Assembly: GCA_030696775.1 (NCBI GenBank)
Contig: JAUYRN010000012.1
Coordinates: forward strand, 1-64,000
DNA: 64,000 nt
DNA from: Sulfuricurvum sp.
GTDB lineage: Bacteria; Campylobacterota; Campylobacteria; Campylobacterales; Sulfurimonadaceae
Direction: 5' to 3'
In this document: one piece after another, positions 46,198 through 55,156 of the stretch
Position numbering within the stretch: position 1 is the stretch's first letter
Layout: each line of letters starts with the position of its first letter
The notes under the pieces: model-generated
The model's input: the letters and a program-made list of their open reading frames with translations, nothing else
Database searches by the model: none
What the model was told of the DNA's origin: nothing
Program-made: the position numbers and the translations under genes

Positions 46198-47198
46198 GAC
46201 TTGAAAATATCCTCGCATTGACAAAAGGAACACTGCACAGTGATCCGAATATCAGTCTTTTTGAAAGTATTGCTTTTGAGGTCTCAAAAGTAAAGAGAGG
46301 ATCACTTTTCGTAGCCTATAATCCTGCTGATATTCCAGAAGCATTGAGTTGTGGCGCGTATGGAATACTTTTTGACAAACCAACACAAATGGGTGATCGT
46401 GAAGTAGCATGGATCAAAGTTGAAAAAATTGATGATGCACTTAAACGATTGTTACGTTTTTATTTACTCGAAAAAGAGTTACAAGTCTATGCGTGTGATC
46501 CCATTACACTACATCTTGCTCATTCTGTCTCAACCCCCGGTAATTTTTGCTCTATAGAAGGCTCAATGGGACAAGTTTGGGAAAAACTGTGGCCATTAGA
46601 AAAAAAATCGGTTGTGCTCTATTCCCCTGCTCTTACTGATCCTGAAATATTTATTGAAACAAATCAACTTATTCGTGCTCAAGAAACAACCATCACCATT
46701 ATTGAGCAAACATTATTTGAAACCTCATTTATACACAACGATACTTTTTATGAGCGTCAAATGCTTTCCCCGTTTTTCATTCCCTACCTCGAACATCTTC
46801 TCTTTTTTTATACCTTTATGCGCATACCTTTTCAGCTAAAAAGCTTCAGTAAAATGGGACATTTCACTCCCGTATTTACCAATGCACGTTTGGAAGTAAA
46901 AGAATTTGGGAGCAGTGATCGTGTGGTCATTTTTGAACCGCTTCTCGAACTTATCGATGAGCAAATTGATTTTTTACGAGAACAGGCATCATGGTCAAGA
47001 ATTCTATATATTCTACCAGATTCTATGAAATCAAGTCTCACGATCGGGATAGAAAATATTCTTTTTTACGGTTATCCTGAAGAGATTTTAACATTGTTGC
47101 AAACCAATTCCTTTCATTTTGCTCTTATTGCAGGAGCAGATAAAAGCATCCTAAACCCTGCCCGATCATCCATGAGACAATTGGAACTAGATTTTTAA
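46194..47198 (+). CDS. MurF/MurE N-domain-like protein lacking the ligase core
   Basis: A 334-residue protein coupled to metG by ATGA. The first 90 residues resemble the N-terminal UDP-binding domain of Mur ligases (FEVSKVKRGSLFVAYNPADI, then EALSCGAYGILFDKP, like the DSR and GA-x-G-x-x parts). The central P-loop (GTNGKT) expected next is missing, with STPGNFCSIEG in the approximate place. It ends QLELDF. It could be a substrate-binding relic or a regulator of cell-wall synthesis. The function is unknown, and the metG linkage is the main context. Confidence 0.6.
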   Translation: MRLENILALTKGTLHSDPNISLFESIAFEVSKVKRGSLFVAYNPADIPEALSCGAYGILFDKPTQMGDREVAWIKVEKIDDALKRLLRFYLLEKELQVYACDPITLHLAHSVSTPGNFCSIEGSMGQVWEKLWPLEKKSVVLYSPALTDPEIFIETNQLIRAQETTITIIEQTLFETSFIHNDTFYERQMLSPFFIPYLEHLLFFYTFMRIPFQLKSFSKMGHFTPVFTNARLEVKEFGSSDRVVIFEPLLELIDEQIDFLREQASWSRILYILPDSMKSSLTIGIENILFYGYPEEILTLLQTNSFHFALIAGADKSILNPARSSMRQLELDF

Positions 47199-47833
47199 CC
47201 TATCCTTATCTCTTTTAATTCACTTCGTAATTTTTTTTCATTCTCTAAGACAGTTCCTACCAAAGCATGAAACTCTTTTGCGTGATTCATGTGTTTTAAA
47301 TGTGCCAATTCATGTACGATAATGTAATCAATATGTTCATAAGATAGCTGCATCATCATGGTATTAAAAGTTACTATCCCTAAACTATTACAACTGCCCC
47401 ATCGTCGCCGTAACCGTTTATACCGTATCTCACTTGGGTGCAAATTCATTTTTTTAGCATAATAATTAATTCGCGATGGAAGAGTTAAAATTGCTTCATT
47501 TTTGTAAAATTGACGATAATATTTTTCAATATCAATGTTATTTTCGTCTTTTTTTAGCTTTTTTTGTAAGAATTCAAAAGAATCTATATTCATAACTTCT
47601 CCGCGAAAACGGATTGTACTTCCTAATGTATGGGTAAGCGAAGAACATTTTTGGACAGAAATAAGTTTAGAATTAATCCACTCTTCTTTTTCTTTGAGTA
47701 GATTGCGAATCAGTCTGATATCTTTAAGTGGTGTTCGTACCCTGACTTCACCTTCATGCGTGATCGTGATGTAAGTATTGCGATTACGAGGTAAAAAAAA
47801 GACATTTATTTCAGATATAGCTGCATCAAACAT
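47195..47833 (-). CDS. YgjP-like zinc metallopeptidase (WLM/M48-like)
   Basis: A 212-residue protein with the family core [20 protein letters not shown], then [19 protein letters not shown], giving zinc motif HELAH with a later histidine, as in YgjP/DUF45 proteins. I chose the ATG at 47833 ([13 protein letters not shown]) because the upstream part of the frame lies inside queC. The start overlaps the queC end by eight bases. The substrate is unknown. Its stop overlaps the tail of the MurF-like gene by four bases, convergently. Confidence 0.82.
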   Translation of the reverse strand: MFDAAISEINVFFLPRNRNTYITITHEGEVRVRTPLKDIRLIRNLLKEKEEWINSKLISVQKCSSLTHTLGSTIRFRGEVMNIDSFEFLQKKLKKDENNIDIEKYYRQFYKNEAILTLPSRINYYAKKMNLHPSEIRYKRLRRRWGSCNSLGIVTFNTMMMQLSYEHIDYIIVHELAHLKHMNHAKEFHALVGTVLENEKKLRSELKEIRIG

Positions 47834-48491
47834 ACGAAATTGGGTCGTTTTCTCCAGCAAATTCGAAACCACGAAGTCGAAGACGACAGCTATCACAAAC
47901 ACCGCAGGCCTTATCTTCACTTTGATAACAACTCCATGTCAAATGGAGTGGAACATGGAGCTTGAGCGATTCTAGAACAATTTGAGATTTTTGTAAATGG
48001 ACCAATGGCATTTCGATGGTGATACTTGTTGTATCTTTTGTTCCTAAATTGGCAGTATCTTGAAATGCTTGTATGAAAGCATCACGACAGTCAGGATAAC
48101 CACTGCTGTCTTCCTCCACCACACCAATTGCTATACTGGAGCACCCCTCTTTTTCTGCAATAGCTGTTGCTATACTCAAAAAGATACCGTTACGAAAAGG
48201 GACATACGTAACAGGAATCCCCTCTTCTATTCCCGTAGTAGGTACAGCAATACTATGGTCAGTTAATGCTGAAGCACCTATTGTTTTGAAAAAATCCAAG
48301 TCGATTTCATATTTTTCACTCACCCCTAAATCGCTACAAACAGTACGGTAAGCTTCCAGTTCTTTGGATACTGTTCGTTGACCGTAATTAAAGTGCAGTG
48401 CTATAATCTCGTAACCGCGTGAGCGCATAATGTAAGCAACCAAAGTTGAATCCATACCACCGCTCATAATACAAAGTGCTTTTTTAGTCAT
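47826..48491 (-). CDS. queC: 7-cyano-7-deazaguanine synthase QueC
   Basis: Makes preQ0 from 7-carboxy-7-deazaguanine in queuosine synthesis. The 221 residues have the PP-loop [13 protein letters not shown] and the C-terminal zinc cysteines [19 protein letters not shown]. Tgt, the enzyme that inserts the later base into tRNA, lies at 59.7 kb in the same window. It is divergent from ybeY, and GGGAAA precedes the start. Confidence 0.95.
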   Translation of the reverse strand: MTKKALCIMSGGMDSTLVAYIMRSRGYEIIALHFNYGQRTVSKELEAYRTVCSDLGVSEKYEIDLDFFKTIGASALTDHSIAVPTTGIEEGIPVTYVPFRNGIFLSIATAIAEKEGCSSIAIGVVEEDSSGYPDCRDAFIQAFQDTANLGTKDTTSITIEMPLVHLQKSQIVLESLKLHVPLHLTWSCYQSEDKACGVCDSCRLRLRGFEFAGENDPISYV

Positions 48492-48545
48492 AAATTTCCC
48501 TTTGATGAGATTGTACCAAGGGGAGCCTTATGCTACAATGCGTTT

Positions 48546-48965
48546 ATGATAGATTTAGATAACAGAACCGATAAAAATTATAATTTTGCTCTATTAGAGC
48601 AAATTGCCAATACGCTTAGTGAGCGTGAAATAGAGTTACTGCTCACTGATGATGATGAAATTTCCCAAATCAACCGTGAATTTCGAGGGATTGATAAAGC
48701 CACGGATGTACTTAGTTTTCCCAGTGATCCCTTTCCAAATGCACCGCTTGGTAGTATCATTATCAGTGTAGATAAAGTACAAAGTGTTGCAGAAGAACTG
48801 GGACATACGGAGGACGATGAAATTGCCTTACTTTTTATCCATGGAATACTTCATCTTCTTGGATACGACCATGAAGTCGATAGTGGAGAAATGCGCGAGC
48901 GTGAAAGAGAGCTCGTCAACGAATTTAATTTACCGTTGAGTCTGATTGTTCGGACGCAGGGCTAA
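48546..48965 (+). CDS. ybeY: Endoribonuclease YbeY (rRNA maturation)
   Basis: Zinc-dependent RNase for 16S rRNA 3' maturation and ribosome quality control. The 139 residues show the family motifs NREFRGIDKATDVLSFP and HGILHLLGYDHE (the H-x3-H-x5-H zinc site). Its last 41 bases overlap the end of mrdA on the other strand. Confidence 0.95.
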   Translation: MIDLDNRTDKNYNFALLEQIANTLSEREIELLLTDDDEISQINREFRGIDKATDVLSFPSDPFPNAPLGSIIISVDKVQSVAEELGHTEDDEIALLFIHGILHLLGYDHEVDSGEMRERERELVNEFNLPLSLIVRTQG

Positions 48966-50766
48966 TTTTTTCCGATTGACCCAGTTTAACGTAGCCCAAC
49001 TCCAGTAATTTATTATAAATCCCAGAAACAATGGTTCCGGCAGCTTCTCCTCCGTGTCCCCCGTGTTCAATCAGTACCGTCACAATAAACTGAGGATTAT
49101 CAGCAGGACCGTAGGTAGTAAACCATGCATGGGAACGTTTTAAATACTCCATATTCTTTTCATTTAGACGGTTTTTAACACTTTGCCCTATTCCAGTTGT
49201 TTGTGCTGTGCCTGTTTTTCCTGCAATTGGAAAACGTGTCGAGATAAAGGCTTTGGCTGTTCCGCCTTTGTCATTACAAACAGCTCTCATAGCACTTTGA
49301 ATTATTGGGAGATTCTTTTTCTCCACAGGAGACAATACATCTTTAGGTTTTGGCTCAACAATTCTTGAGCCAATCTTATACGCGATATGCGGCTTAGGAA
49401 GTTTACCCGTTGCCATCAATGCAGTATATTGAGCTATCTGCATAGGTGTCGTTAACACATCACCTTGCCCAATAGCAGTATTGAGTGTTTCACCACGATA
49501 CCATGGTTGTTTAAATTTTTCTATTTTCCATTGTCTGTTTGGTATCGTTCCTATAAATTCGTTTGGAAGATCTATTGACGTTTTAACACCTAATCCCATT
49601 CTCATCAAACCTGAACTCATTTTCTCTATCCCAAGGTTTAAACTTCCCTTATAAAAATAGTCATCACAACTTTGGGTAATTGCTTTATGAATGGTTACAT
49701 CACCGTGTCCATGTTGATTCCAACATCGAAATGATCGATTTCCCAAACGAAATGATCCCGTACAATCAACAGCAAAATTTTCATTCATTACACCCGAACT
49801 AATATAAAGAAGTCCCATGCCTATTTTAATCGTTGAGCCTGGTGGGTACAATCCATTAACAATTTTATTGGTAAAAGGAGCATCTACACTGTTTATAAGG
49901 TAGTTCCATTGCTCTGAACTTACCCCCTCGACGAATGCATTTAGATCATATTCAGGATAACTTCCTGCTGCATAGAGTGCACCTTTTGTGTCCATAACAA
50001 CAATCGCACCAACATTACCCTTAAAAGCCTCTGCTATGTACTTTTGAAGTCGTATATCTATATTGAGAACAAGATTTCGATTCTCTTTAGTTGCACTTCG
50101 CCCCAACTCTTCAATTTCAACATTGTGCGCATTGACTTTAATCCGACGCTCACCTGCTTCACCTTGAAGATAAGTATTGTAATATTTTTCAATTCCCGTT
50201 TTTCCAACATGCCCAAGTAGTTGTAAGAGTGAATTATTTTCAACTTCTCTTTGATTCGCCTTTGCCACATATCCAATAAGATGGGATGCGATTTTTCCAT
50301 AAGGATACAACCGTTTAGGTGAAGGTGAAATTTTAATCGTCTCACGTAAATTCATCAATGCATAAAGAGGTATCATCGTTTCATGAGGGATAAACTCAAC
50401 AACATCAATAAAATTATGGTTATAGTAAGAGTCTTCCTGCTTATACGCTTTGGCTATTTTTTTTGCATCCAGTGAAGAAATCATAGAGAGTAAATAAGCT
50501 ATTTCCTGCTTCAAAAGGTGATCATCATCACCTTTCGTTAAATGCGGAGCAAGTGAAATTTTAAATCCAAGCTCATTAATAGCAATAGGTTCCAGATTAC
50601 GATCTAAAATCTCACCACGAACCGGTGGGGAAAGCTCTGCTTTGATACTATTATTTTGTGAAAGCATTTCATAATGTTCATTGGATTGAACCGATAAATC
50701 ATAAACACGTACAAGAAGTGAGATCCAAGACAATATAAAAAAAATGATTAATAATTTTACTTTCAT
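48925..50766 (-). CDS. mrdA: Penicillin-binding protein 2 (elongation transpeptidase)
   Basis: Peptidoglycan transpeptidase of the rod-shape elongasome. The 613 residues have an N-terminal membrane anchor (about 3-22), a dimerisation domain and the transpeptidase motifs: STIK with S311 and K314, SCD at 366-368 (SxN-type) and KTG at 517-519. It is the last gene of a long minus-strand operon and follows an MreD-like membrane protein with a one-base overlap, the usual mreD-mrdA order. Confidence 0.95.
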   Translation of the reverse strand: MKVKLLIIFFILSWISLLVRVYDLSVQSNEHYEMLSQNNSIKAELSPPVRGEILDRNLEPIAINELGFKISLAPHLTKGDDDHLLKQEIAYLLSMISSLDAKKIAKAYKQEDSYYNHNFIDVVEFIPHETMIPLYALMNLRETIKISPSPKRLYPYGKIASHLIGYVAKANQREVENNSLLQLLGHVGKTGIEKYYNTYLQGEAGERRIKVNAHNVEIEELGRSATKENRNLVLNIDIRLQKYIAEAFKGNVGAIVVMDTKGALYAAGSYPEYDLNAFVEGVSSEQWNYLINSVDAPFTNKIVNGLYPPGSTIKIGMGLLYISSGVMNENFAVDCTGSFRLGNRSFRCWNQHGHGDVTIHKAITQSCDDYFYKGSLNLGIEKMSSGLMRMGLGVKTSIDLPNEFIGTIPNRQWKIEKFKQPWYRGETLNTAIGQGDVLTTPMQIAQYTALMATGKLPKPHIAYKIGSRIVEPKPKDVLSPVEKKNLPIIQSAMRAVCNDKGGTAKAFISTRFPIAGKTGTAQTTGIGQSVKNRLNEKNMEYLKRSHAWFTTYGPADNPQFIVTVLIEHGGHGGEAAGTIVSGIYNKLLELGYVKLGQSEKISPASEQSDSTVN

Positions 50767-51218
50767 TATATCATCGCTATCAAAGCAAACTCAATCGCCA
50801 TATAGAAAAAAGAATGCCAATCGAACGCAGGCAAGTCGTGAAGAAAAATTCCATTAATCATCGTTATAAAAATCCAAAAAAGAAAATAACTTGCAACAAC
50901 AAAAAGTGCTTTAATACACAGTTTACATCGCATTGTTTGCTCAAGATAAGGGAGCGTATATTGACTAATAAGCGTAAAAAACAGGATTGAACTTCCGAAC
51001 CAGTACCCTTTTTCAGCCTCAATCATTAAGAGCATAAGTGAAAAAATAACGAGAGAATAGAGATCATTGCGCGTCAGTGACCGATAGAACAAATAACCCA
51101 ACAAAGCAAGCATAGGAGGCAAAAAAAGATAAATACTGCTAAGTGCACTGTATATACCAAATGCAACAACCCAAAAAAGGCTGCTTAAAGCGTTTTGATA
51201 AGTGATACTTCGTTGCAT
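50766..51218 (-). CDS. MreD-like membrane protein upstream of mrdA
   Basis: About 150 residues with five hydrophobic segments (YLFLPPMLALLGYLFY, then LVIFSLMLLMIEAEKGYWFG and further spans). Size, topology and position directly before mrdA match MreD of the rod complex, but sequence signatures of MreD are weak. The start is uncertain: ATG codons at 51254, 51236 and 51218 all lie inside the upstream acetyltransferase gene without a clear ribosome-binding site. Confidence 0.6.
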   Translation of the reverse strand: MQRSITYQNALSSLFWVVAFGIYSALSSIYLFLPPMLALLGYLFYRSLTRNDLYSLVIFSLMLLMIEAEKGYWFGSSILFFTLISQYTLPYLEQTMRCKLCIKALFVVASYFLFWIFITMINGIFLHDLPAFDWHSFFYMAIEFALIAMI

Positions 51219-51649
51219 ATCGGAAAATGTTTGCATTTGATGCAGTCGGCCCAAATCTTATGTTCGGGAATGGTCTCTTTTGGAATTTCTACAAATCCGA
51301 GACGTTCAAAAAATGTTCGTTGATAAGTAAGCGCCAATACTTCATGAAGACCTAGAAGTCTACCTTCATCACATACTTTGGCTACTAAAGTACTTCCAAT
51401 ATTTTGCCCACGATAATTACTATCAATAATCATAGAACGAACTTCAGCAAGATTGGGTGAATGAATATGCAGCGCGCAAAATCCAACTAATTTATCTCCA
51501 TCCATTGCCAAGGTATACGAACGTATATTCGTAGCTATTTCATCGTCACTGCGATACAAAATTACACCGCTTTGGATTTCTGGCTCTACAAGACTTTGCA
51601 TAGCTGAAATATCCAATAGTGAAGCTTTTTTATACGTTATCAGCTTCAC
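51185..51649 (-). CDS. GNAT acetyltransferase, probably N-acetylglutamate synthase
   Basis: A 154-residue GNAT-fold enzyme. It shows LVGFCALHIHSPNLAEVRSM followed by the acetyl-CoA loop YRGQNIGSTLVAKV, then LTYQRTFFERLGFVEIPKET. The tail KIWADCIKCKHFPICNE resembles stand-alone N-acetylglutamate synthases (ArgA type) that begin arginine synthesis. The family assignment is good and the substrate moderately so. It overlaps engB by four bases and the MreD-like gene by about 34. Confidence 0.75.
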   Translation of the reverse strand: MKLITYKKASLLDISAMQSLVEPEIQSGVILYRSDDEIATNIRSYTLAMDGDKLVGFCALHIHSPNLAEVRSMIIDSNYRGQNIGSTLVAKVCDEGRLLGLHEVLALTYQRTFFERLGFVEIPKETIPEHKIWADCIKCKHFPICNEVSLIKTL

Positions 51650-52257
51650 TCACGGCCACCTTTTAACATTCCATAAAGAACTGAAACAATTTTATCAACG
51701 CCCTTACGCTTACTGTTTGAAATCATCAATGCGTTTGGAAATCGATTTTTAAGTACGGAGAGTTCTTTTTGATTAAGCTTATCTATTTTGGTATAAACTT
51801 GAAGGATATGTTGGTCTTCTGTACATATCTCACTGAGATACTGAGCTACAGATGCATCAATTTCCAAGTCAGGATGACGGCAATCGATCAGATGTACAAA
51901 AACACGTATTTGTTTACGTTCCGAAATAAAATTTGTAAGATTGCTTTCCCAATCACTTTTCAAACTTTTAGCAACTTTGGCATATCCAAATCCAGGAAGA
52001 TCCACCAATATAGCACTGCTTTTTTCTCCAGATTCTCGATCCATAAAAATAACATCAAAATAGTTTATAAGACGCGTTTTACCCGGTGTTGATGAAACTT
52101 TTGCAAGTGATTTACGCTGTGTTAGCGTATTAAGGAGTGAACTTTTACCCGTATTTGAACGTGCCATAAAAGCGATTTCATTTTGAAAATCATTTTCTGG
52201 TGCCAATCGTATAGTGGGCGCAGAAGTAAGAAAGGCGGATTCGATAATTTCAATCAT
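51646..52257 (-). CDS. engB: Ribosome-assembly GTPase EngB (YsxC)
   Basis: Essential GTPase in 50S ribosome assembly. The 203 residues have the P-loop ARSNTGKSSLLN (most family members read GRSNVGKSSL), switch II DLPGFGYA and the specificity motif TKIDKL. It overlaps lptA by four bases on one side and the acetyltransferase by four on the other. Confidence 0.95.
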   Translation of the reverse strand: MIEIIESAFLTSAPTIRLAPENDFQNEIAFMARSNTGKSSLLNTLTQRKSLAKVSSTPGKTRLINYFDVIFMDRESGEKSSAILVDLPGFGYAKVAKSLKSDWESNLTNFISERKQIRVFVHLIDCRHPDLEIDASVAQYLSEICTEDQHILQVYTKIDKLNQKELSVLKNRFPNALMISNSKRKGVDKIVSVLYGMLKGGRE

Positions 52258-52745
52258 TTTTGACTACTTTTCTTTGTTGTATTTTTGTCTTCCAAGGTAA
52301 AAACCATGACGACTGGTTCCCCCCCTGCACTATCAGCACTCGCATGGCCCTGTAAAGTATTGAGCACTACTTTATCACCTTTCACGCGGCGATAATCATC
52401 AATACGGACAAGATCAACTTTTTGATAAAACTGATATTCGTTTTCATTGGGCAGATAGATGGCTCTTTGTGAAACACCGCGATACTTTTCACCTATCTCT
52501 GTCACAATATAAAAAGAAACACTGCCTTCCGCCATATATTTAACAGGTTTACGAGAAGCATCTGTGTAAATTGTGACTTTTGTAGCGTTAAGCTCATCAT
52601 GACCTTTCGTTACTTTGACATTTCCCGTAAAAATAGATACACCTTGAGGTTGGTCACCTTTAAAATTATCTGAAATTACTTTTAACTCTTGTGCGCTAAT
52701 TGATAATGTCAATAAAAATGTTAATAATGTTAATTTTTTAATCAT
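52254..52745 (-). CDS. lptA: Lipopolysaccharide transport periplasmic protein LptA
   Basis: Forms the periplasmic bridge that carries lipopolysaccharide to the outer membrane. The 163 residues have a signal peptide (about 1-18, ending SISAQ) and a beta-jellyroll OstA-type domain (SIFTGNVKVTKGHDELNATK, then YMAEGSVSFYIV). It follows lptC after eight bases and overlaps engB by four. Confidence 0.9.
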   Translation of the reverse strand: MIKKLTLLTFLLTLSISAQELKVISDNFKGDQPQGVSIFTGNVKVTKGHDELNATKVTIYTDASRKPVKYMAEGSVSFYIVTEIGEKYRGVSQRAIYLPNENEYQFYQKVDLVRIDDYRRVKGDKVVLNTLQGHASADSAGGEPVVMVFTLEDKNTTKKSSQK

Positions 52746-52753
52746 AAATTCTC

Positions 52754-53263
52754 CTAATTAAGTTGATAACTTGCTTGAATTTTATCCGCAGAAACGGTAT
52801 CAAGATTCAAATTATAGTAAAGACGTGTCCCCTGAATAATATTTTCATTTTTGGTAATAGTAAAATCCCCATCAGTCGTTATCAAAGAACGTGTTTGATC
52901 ATATATACCTTCATCAGAATGAAATTGAAGTCCGTCCGAACGGGTATAATGGACTTTGCCATCAAGACTAATCACATCATCTTTATACAAGGCATTGTCT
53001 GCACGAATGGATTCAAGCAAAGGCTTTTCATTATTTGTAAATTTTGCTTCACTCACTTCATAACGATCCGAAAAGCGTTTTCCATGATCACCTTCAAAAA
53101 AGCGGTCAATTCTATGAGGTGAAATCTCATAAATTATAAATTTATCCAATTCAAATTGAGGAACCTCTTTCAATGCTAACAGATCATGTTTTACAGGCTT
53201 AAAATAACTGAACATTCCAACAAGAAGTGTTAAAATAAGAATGAAAAAGATATTGATCGACAT
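52754..53263 (-). CDS. lptC: LPS export component LptC
   Basis: Bitopic partner of the LptBFG transporter that hands LPS to LptA. The 169 residues have an N-terminal membrane segment (about 3-20, IFFILILTLLVGMFSYF) and an LptC-type beta domain with LDGKVHYTRSDGLQFHSDEG and LITTDGDFTI. It lies directly after kdsC, one base away, and before lptA, the order seen in many Gram-negative genomes. Confidence 0.88.
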   Translation of the reverse strand: MSINIFFILILTLLVGMFSYFKPVKHDLLALKEVPQFELDKFIIYEISPHRIDRFFEGDHGKRFSDRYEVSEAKFTNNEKPLLESIRADNALYKDDVISLDGKVHYTRSDGLQFHSDEGIYDQTRSLITTDGDFTITKNENIIQGTRLYYNLNLDTVSADKIQASYQLN

Positions 53264-53755
53264 CTATATCCAAAACTTTAAAAAGCGCTCTTCATCATTA
53301 TTTTCTTTGATGATAATCTCAATCATTTCACGGACACATGCATCTCCGCCTACACGATCAAGAACGTGTGCAATCGGTTTTAGATAATCCGATCCATTAT
53401 TAGGAGTAAATGGGCGACCTGACCACTGTAAAAGGCGATAATCATTCAAATCATCACCGATTACTGCAACTTCTTCGGGTAGTATCTCAAGCTTGCTGCA
53501 CAACTCTTGTGCAACGCTAAGCTTGTCTTTTACCCCTTGATAAAAATGGGGGATATCAAGTTCACGAGCGCGATTGGATACTATTAACGAATCACGACCG
53601 GTAATGATTGCTACATGATAGCCCATTTTAACAATTGACTTAATGGCAAAACCGTCTCTGACGTGGAAATTTTTAAGCTCCACCCCTTCATTCGTATACG
53701 TTATTTTACCATCGCTCAAGCATCCGTCAACGTCGAGGATTAGCAATCGAATCAC
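53264..53755 (-). CDS. kdsC: KDO-8-phosphate phosphatase KdsC (HAD family)
   Basis: Removes phosphate from 3-deoxy-D-manno-octulosonate 8-phosphate for LPS core synthesis. The 163 residues begin with the HAD motif LLILDVDGCLSDGKI and continue KNFHVRDGFAIKSI, AIITGRDSLIV and VIGDDLNDYRLL, the class C0 KdsC pattern. It overlaps hisB by four bases and abuts lptC. Confidence 0.93.
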   Translation of the reverse strand: MIRLLILDVDGCLSDGKITYTNEGVELKNFHVRDGFAIKSIVKMGYHVAIITGRDSLIVSNRARELDIPHFYQGVKDKLSVAQELCSKLEILPEEVAVIGDDLNDYRLLQWSGRPFTPNNGSDYLKPIAHVLDRVGGDACVREMIEIIIKENNDEERFLKFWI

Positions 53756-54324
53756 AAAATACCTTTAGTGCTTGGAACACCCGCTCGATCATTTTTGCTC
53801 AAAGCGCGGCGTAAAGCAACGGCAAATGACTTAAATGCGGCTTCAATTATATGGTGTTTATTGTTTCCACGCTGTTGAATGATATGGGCAGTAATACCAG
53901 CATTGAATATGACTGCACGAAAAAATTCTTCGGTCAATTCTGTATCAAATTGCCCTACTTTTCCAGTAACTTCTAACTCACAAAGCAAAAAAGGGCGGTT
54001 GCTAAGATCAAGATCACAGCTAACGCTTGCTTCATCCATAACGATCACTGCATTGCCGAATCTCTCTACACCTTGTATTGGATAAATAGCTTCACGTAAC
54101 GCTTGCCCCAATACAATCCCGATGTCTTCAACACTGTGATGGTCATCAATATGAGTATCACCTGTACAGGTAATAGTTAAATCCATCCAAGCATGTTTTG
54201 CAAAACTTTCTAACATATGGTCTAAAAAACCAACGCCCGTTGAAATAGTAGATTTACCTTCACCTTCTACGTTAAGCGAAAGACGAATATCAGTCTCTTT
54301 GGTTTTACGTTCTTTTTGAATCAT
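53752..54324 (-). CDS. hisB: Imidazoleglycerol-phosphate dehydratase HisB
   Basis: Sixth step of histidine synthesis. The 190 residues show GVGFLDHMLESFAKH, IDDHHSVEDIGIVLGQAL and NKHHIIEAAFKSFAVALRRA, which hold the manganese-binding histidines. This is the monofunctional form. It sits in an envelope-gene operon rather than with other his genes, one base after rlpA. Confidence 0.95.
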   Translation of the reverse strand: MIQKERKTKETDIRLSLNVEGEGKSTISTGVGFLDHMLESFAKHAWMDLTITCTGDTHIDDHHSVEDIGIVLGQALREAIYPIQGVERFGNAVIVMDEASVSCDLDLSNRPFLLCELEVTGKVGQFDTELTEEFFRAVIFNAGITAHIIQQRGNNKHHIIEAAFKSFAVALRRALSKNDRAGVPSTKGIL

Positions 54325-54325
54325 C

Positions 54326-55156
54326 TCATTCCCTTGTGATAAACTGCCCGCTAAAATAGCCTTTTGCTATAAAATCACGTGCTTCAGCTTCACTCCTAAA
54401 TCCACGCAACCAAATACGGAATAACTTATCGTTATTATACTGTGAATCTTTAATGATTGCAGAGTAACCATTAAAACTCGCGTATTTTTTTTGTGTTTCA
54501 AGAGCTCCGTTGATATTTGCAAATGCTCCTATCTGGACAGCGAAGGAGGTTAACACTTCTTGGCGAGGTCCTGCTGCCATTGCCGTATAATCAATAGACT
54601 TAATTCCGGTAGGCTCAAAACCTAGAACCTCTAAACGAATGTCTGAACTTCCCTTACCGACTAAATCAATCTCTTTTGCTGCTGCAAATGATAAATCTAT
54701 TATTCTGCTTTCAACAAATGGACCTCTGTCATTAATCCGAACAACAGTAGTACGGTTATTCACTAAATTAGTAACTTTCACAACAGTATTCATAGGTAAT
54801 GTCTTGTGAGCTGCAGTCATTGCGTGCATATCATACCCCTCACCGCTGCTTGTTTGCTTGCCGTGAAAGTCAGATCCATACCAGCTTGCACGTCCGTTTG
54901 AAGTATCTCCAACATTGACTACAGTTGGGTAATATTCTTTACCAAACACCGTATAAGGCCGCATAGAAGCAACACTGTCTCCATTTTTCTTTTTTAGTCC
55001 AGAAGGAAGATTATCTAAATTTTCGGATGGATATTTTTTAGAGGGTTTTGCAGCTTGATATGGATAAGAACCTTTAAACGTAGTACATCCACTTAAAGTA
55101 AGAATCAAAACTGCTAAAAATACTCTAATATACAACTTTATTTTCCTCTTTATCAT
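54326..55156 (-). CDS. rlpA: RlpA-like lipoprotein with double-psi barrel and SPOR domain
   Basis: Septal peptidoglycan-processing protein. The 276 residues have a lipoprotein signal with lipobox LTLSGC, a double-psi beta-barrel (about 90-180, GRASWYGSDFHGKQTSSGEG then VVRINDRGPFVESRIIDLS) and a C-terminal SPOR domain (about 200-276) that binds denuded glycan. The start overlaps the mltD end by 32 bases but is required for the signal peptide. Confidence 0.92.
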   Translation of the reverse strand: MIKRKIKLYIRVFLAVLILTLSGCTTFKGSYPYQAAKPSKKYPSENLDNLPSGLKKKNGDSVASMRPYTVFGKEYYPTVVNVGDTSNGRASWYGSDFHGKQTSSGEGYDMHAMTAAHKTLPMNTVVKVTNLVNNRTTVVRINDRGPFVESRIIDLSFAAAKEIDLVGKGSSDIRLEVLGFEPTGIKSIDYTAMAAGPRQEVLTSFAVQIGAFANINGALETQKKYASFNGYSAIIKDSQYNNDKLFRIWLRGFRSEAEARDFIAKGYFSGQFITRE

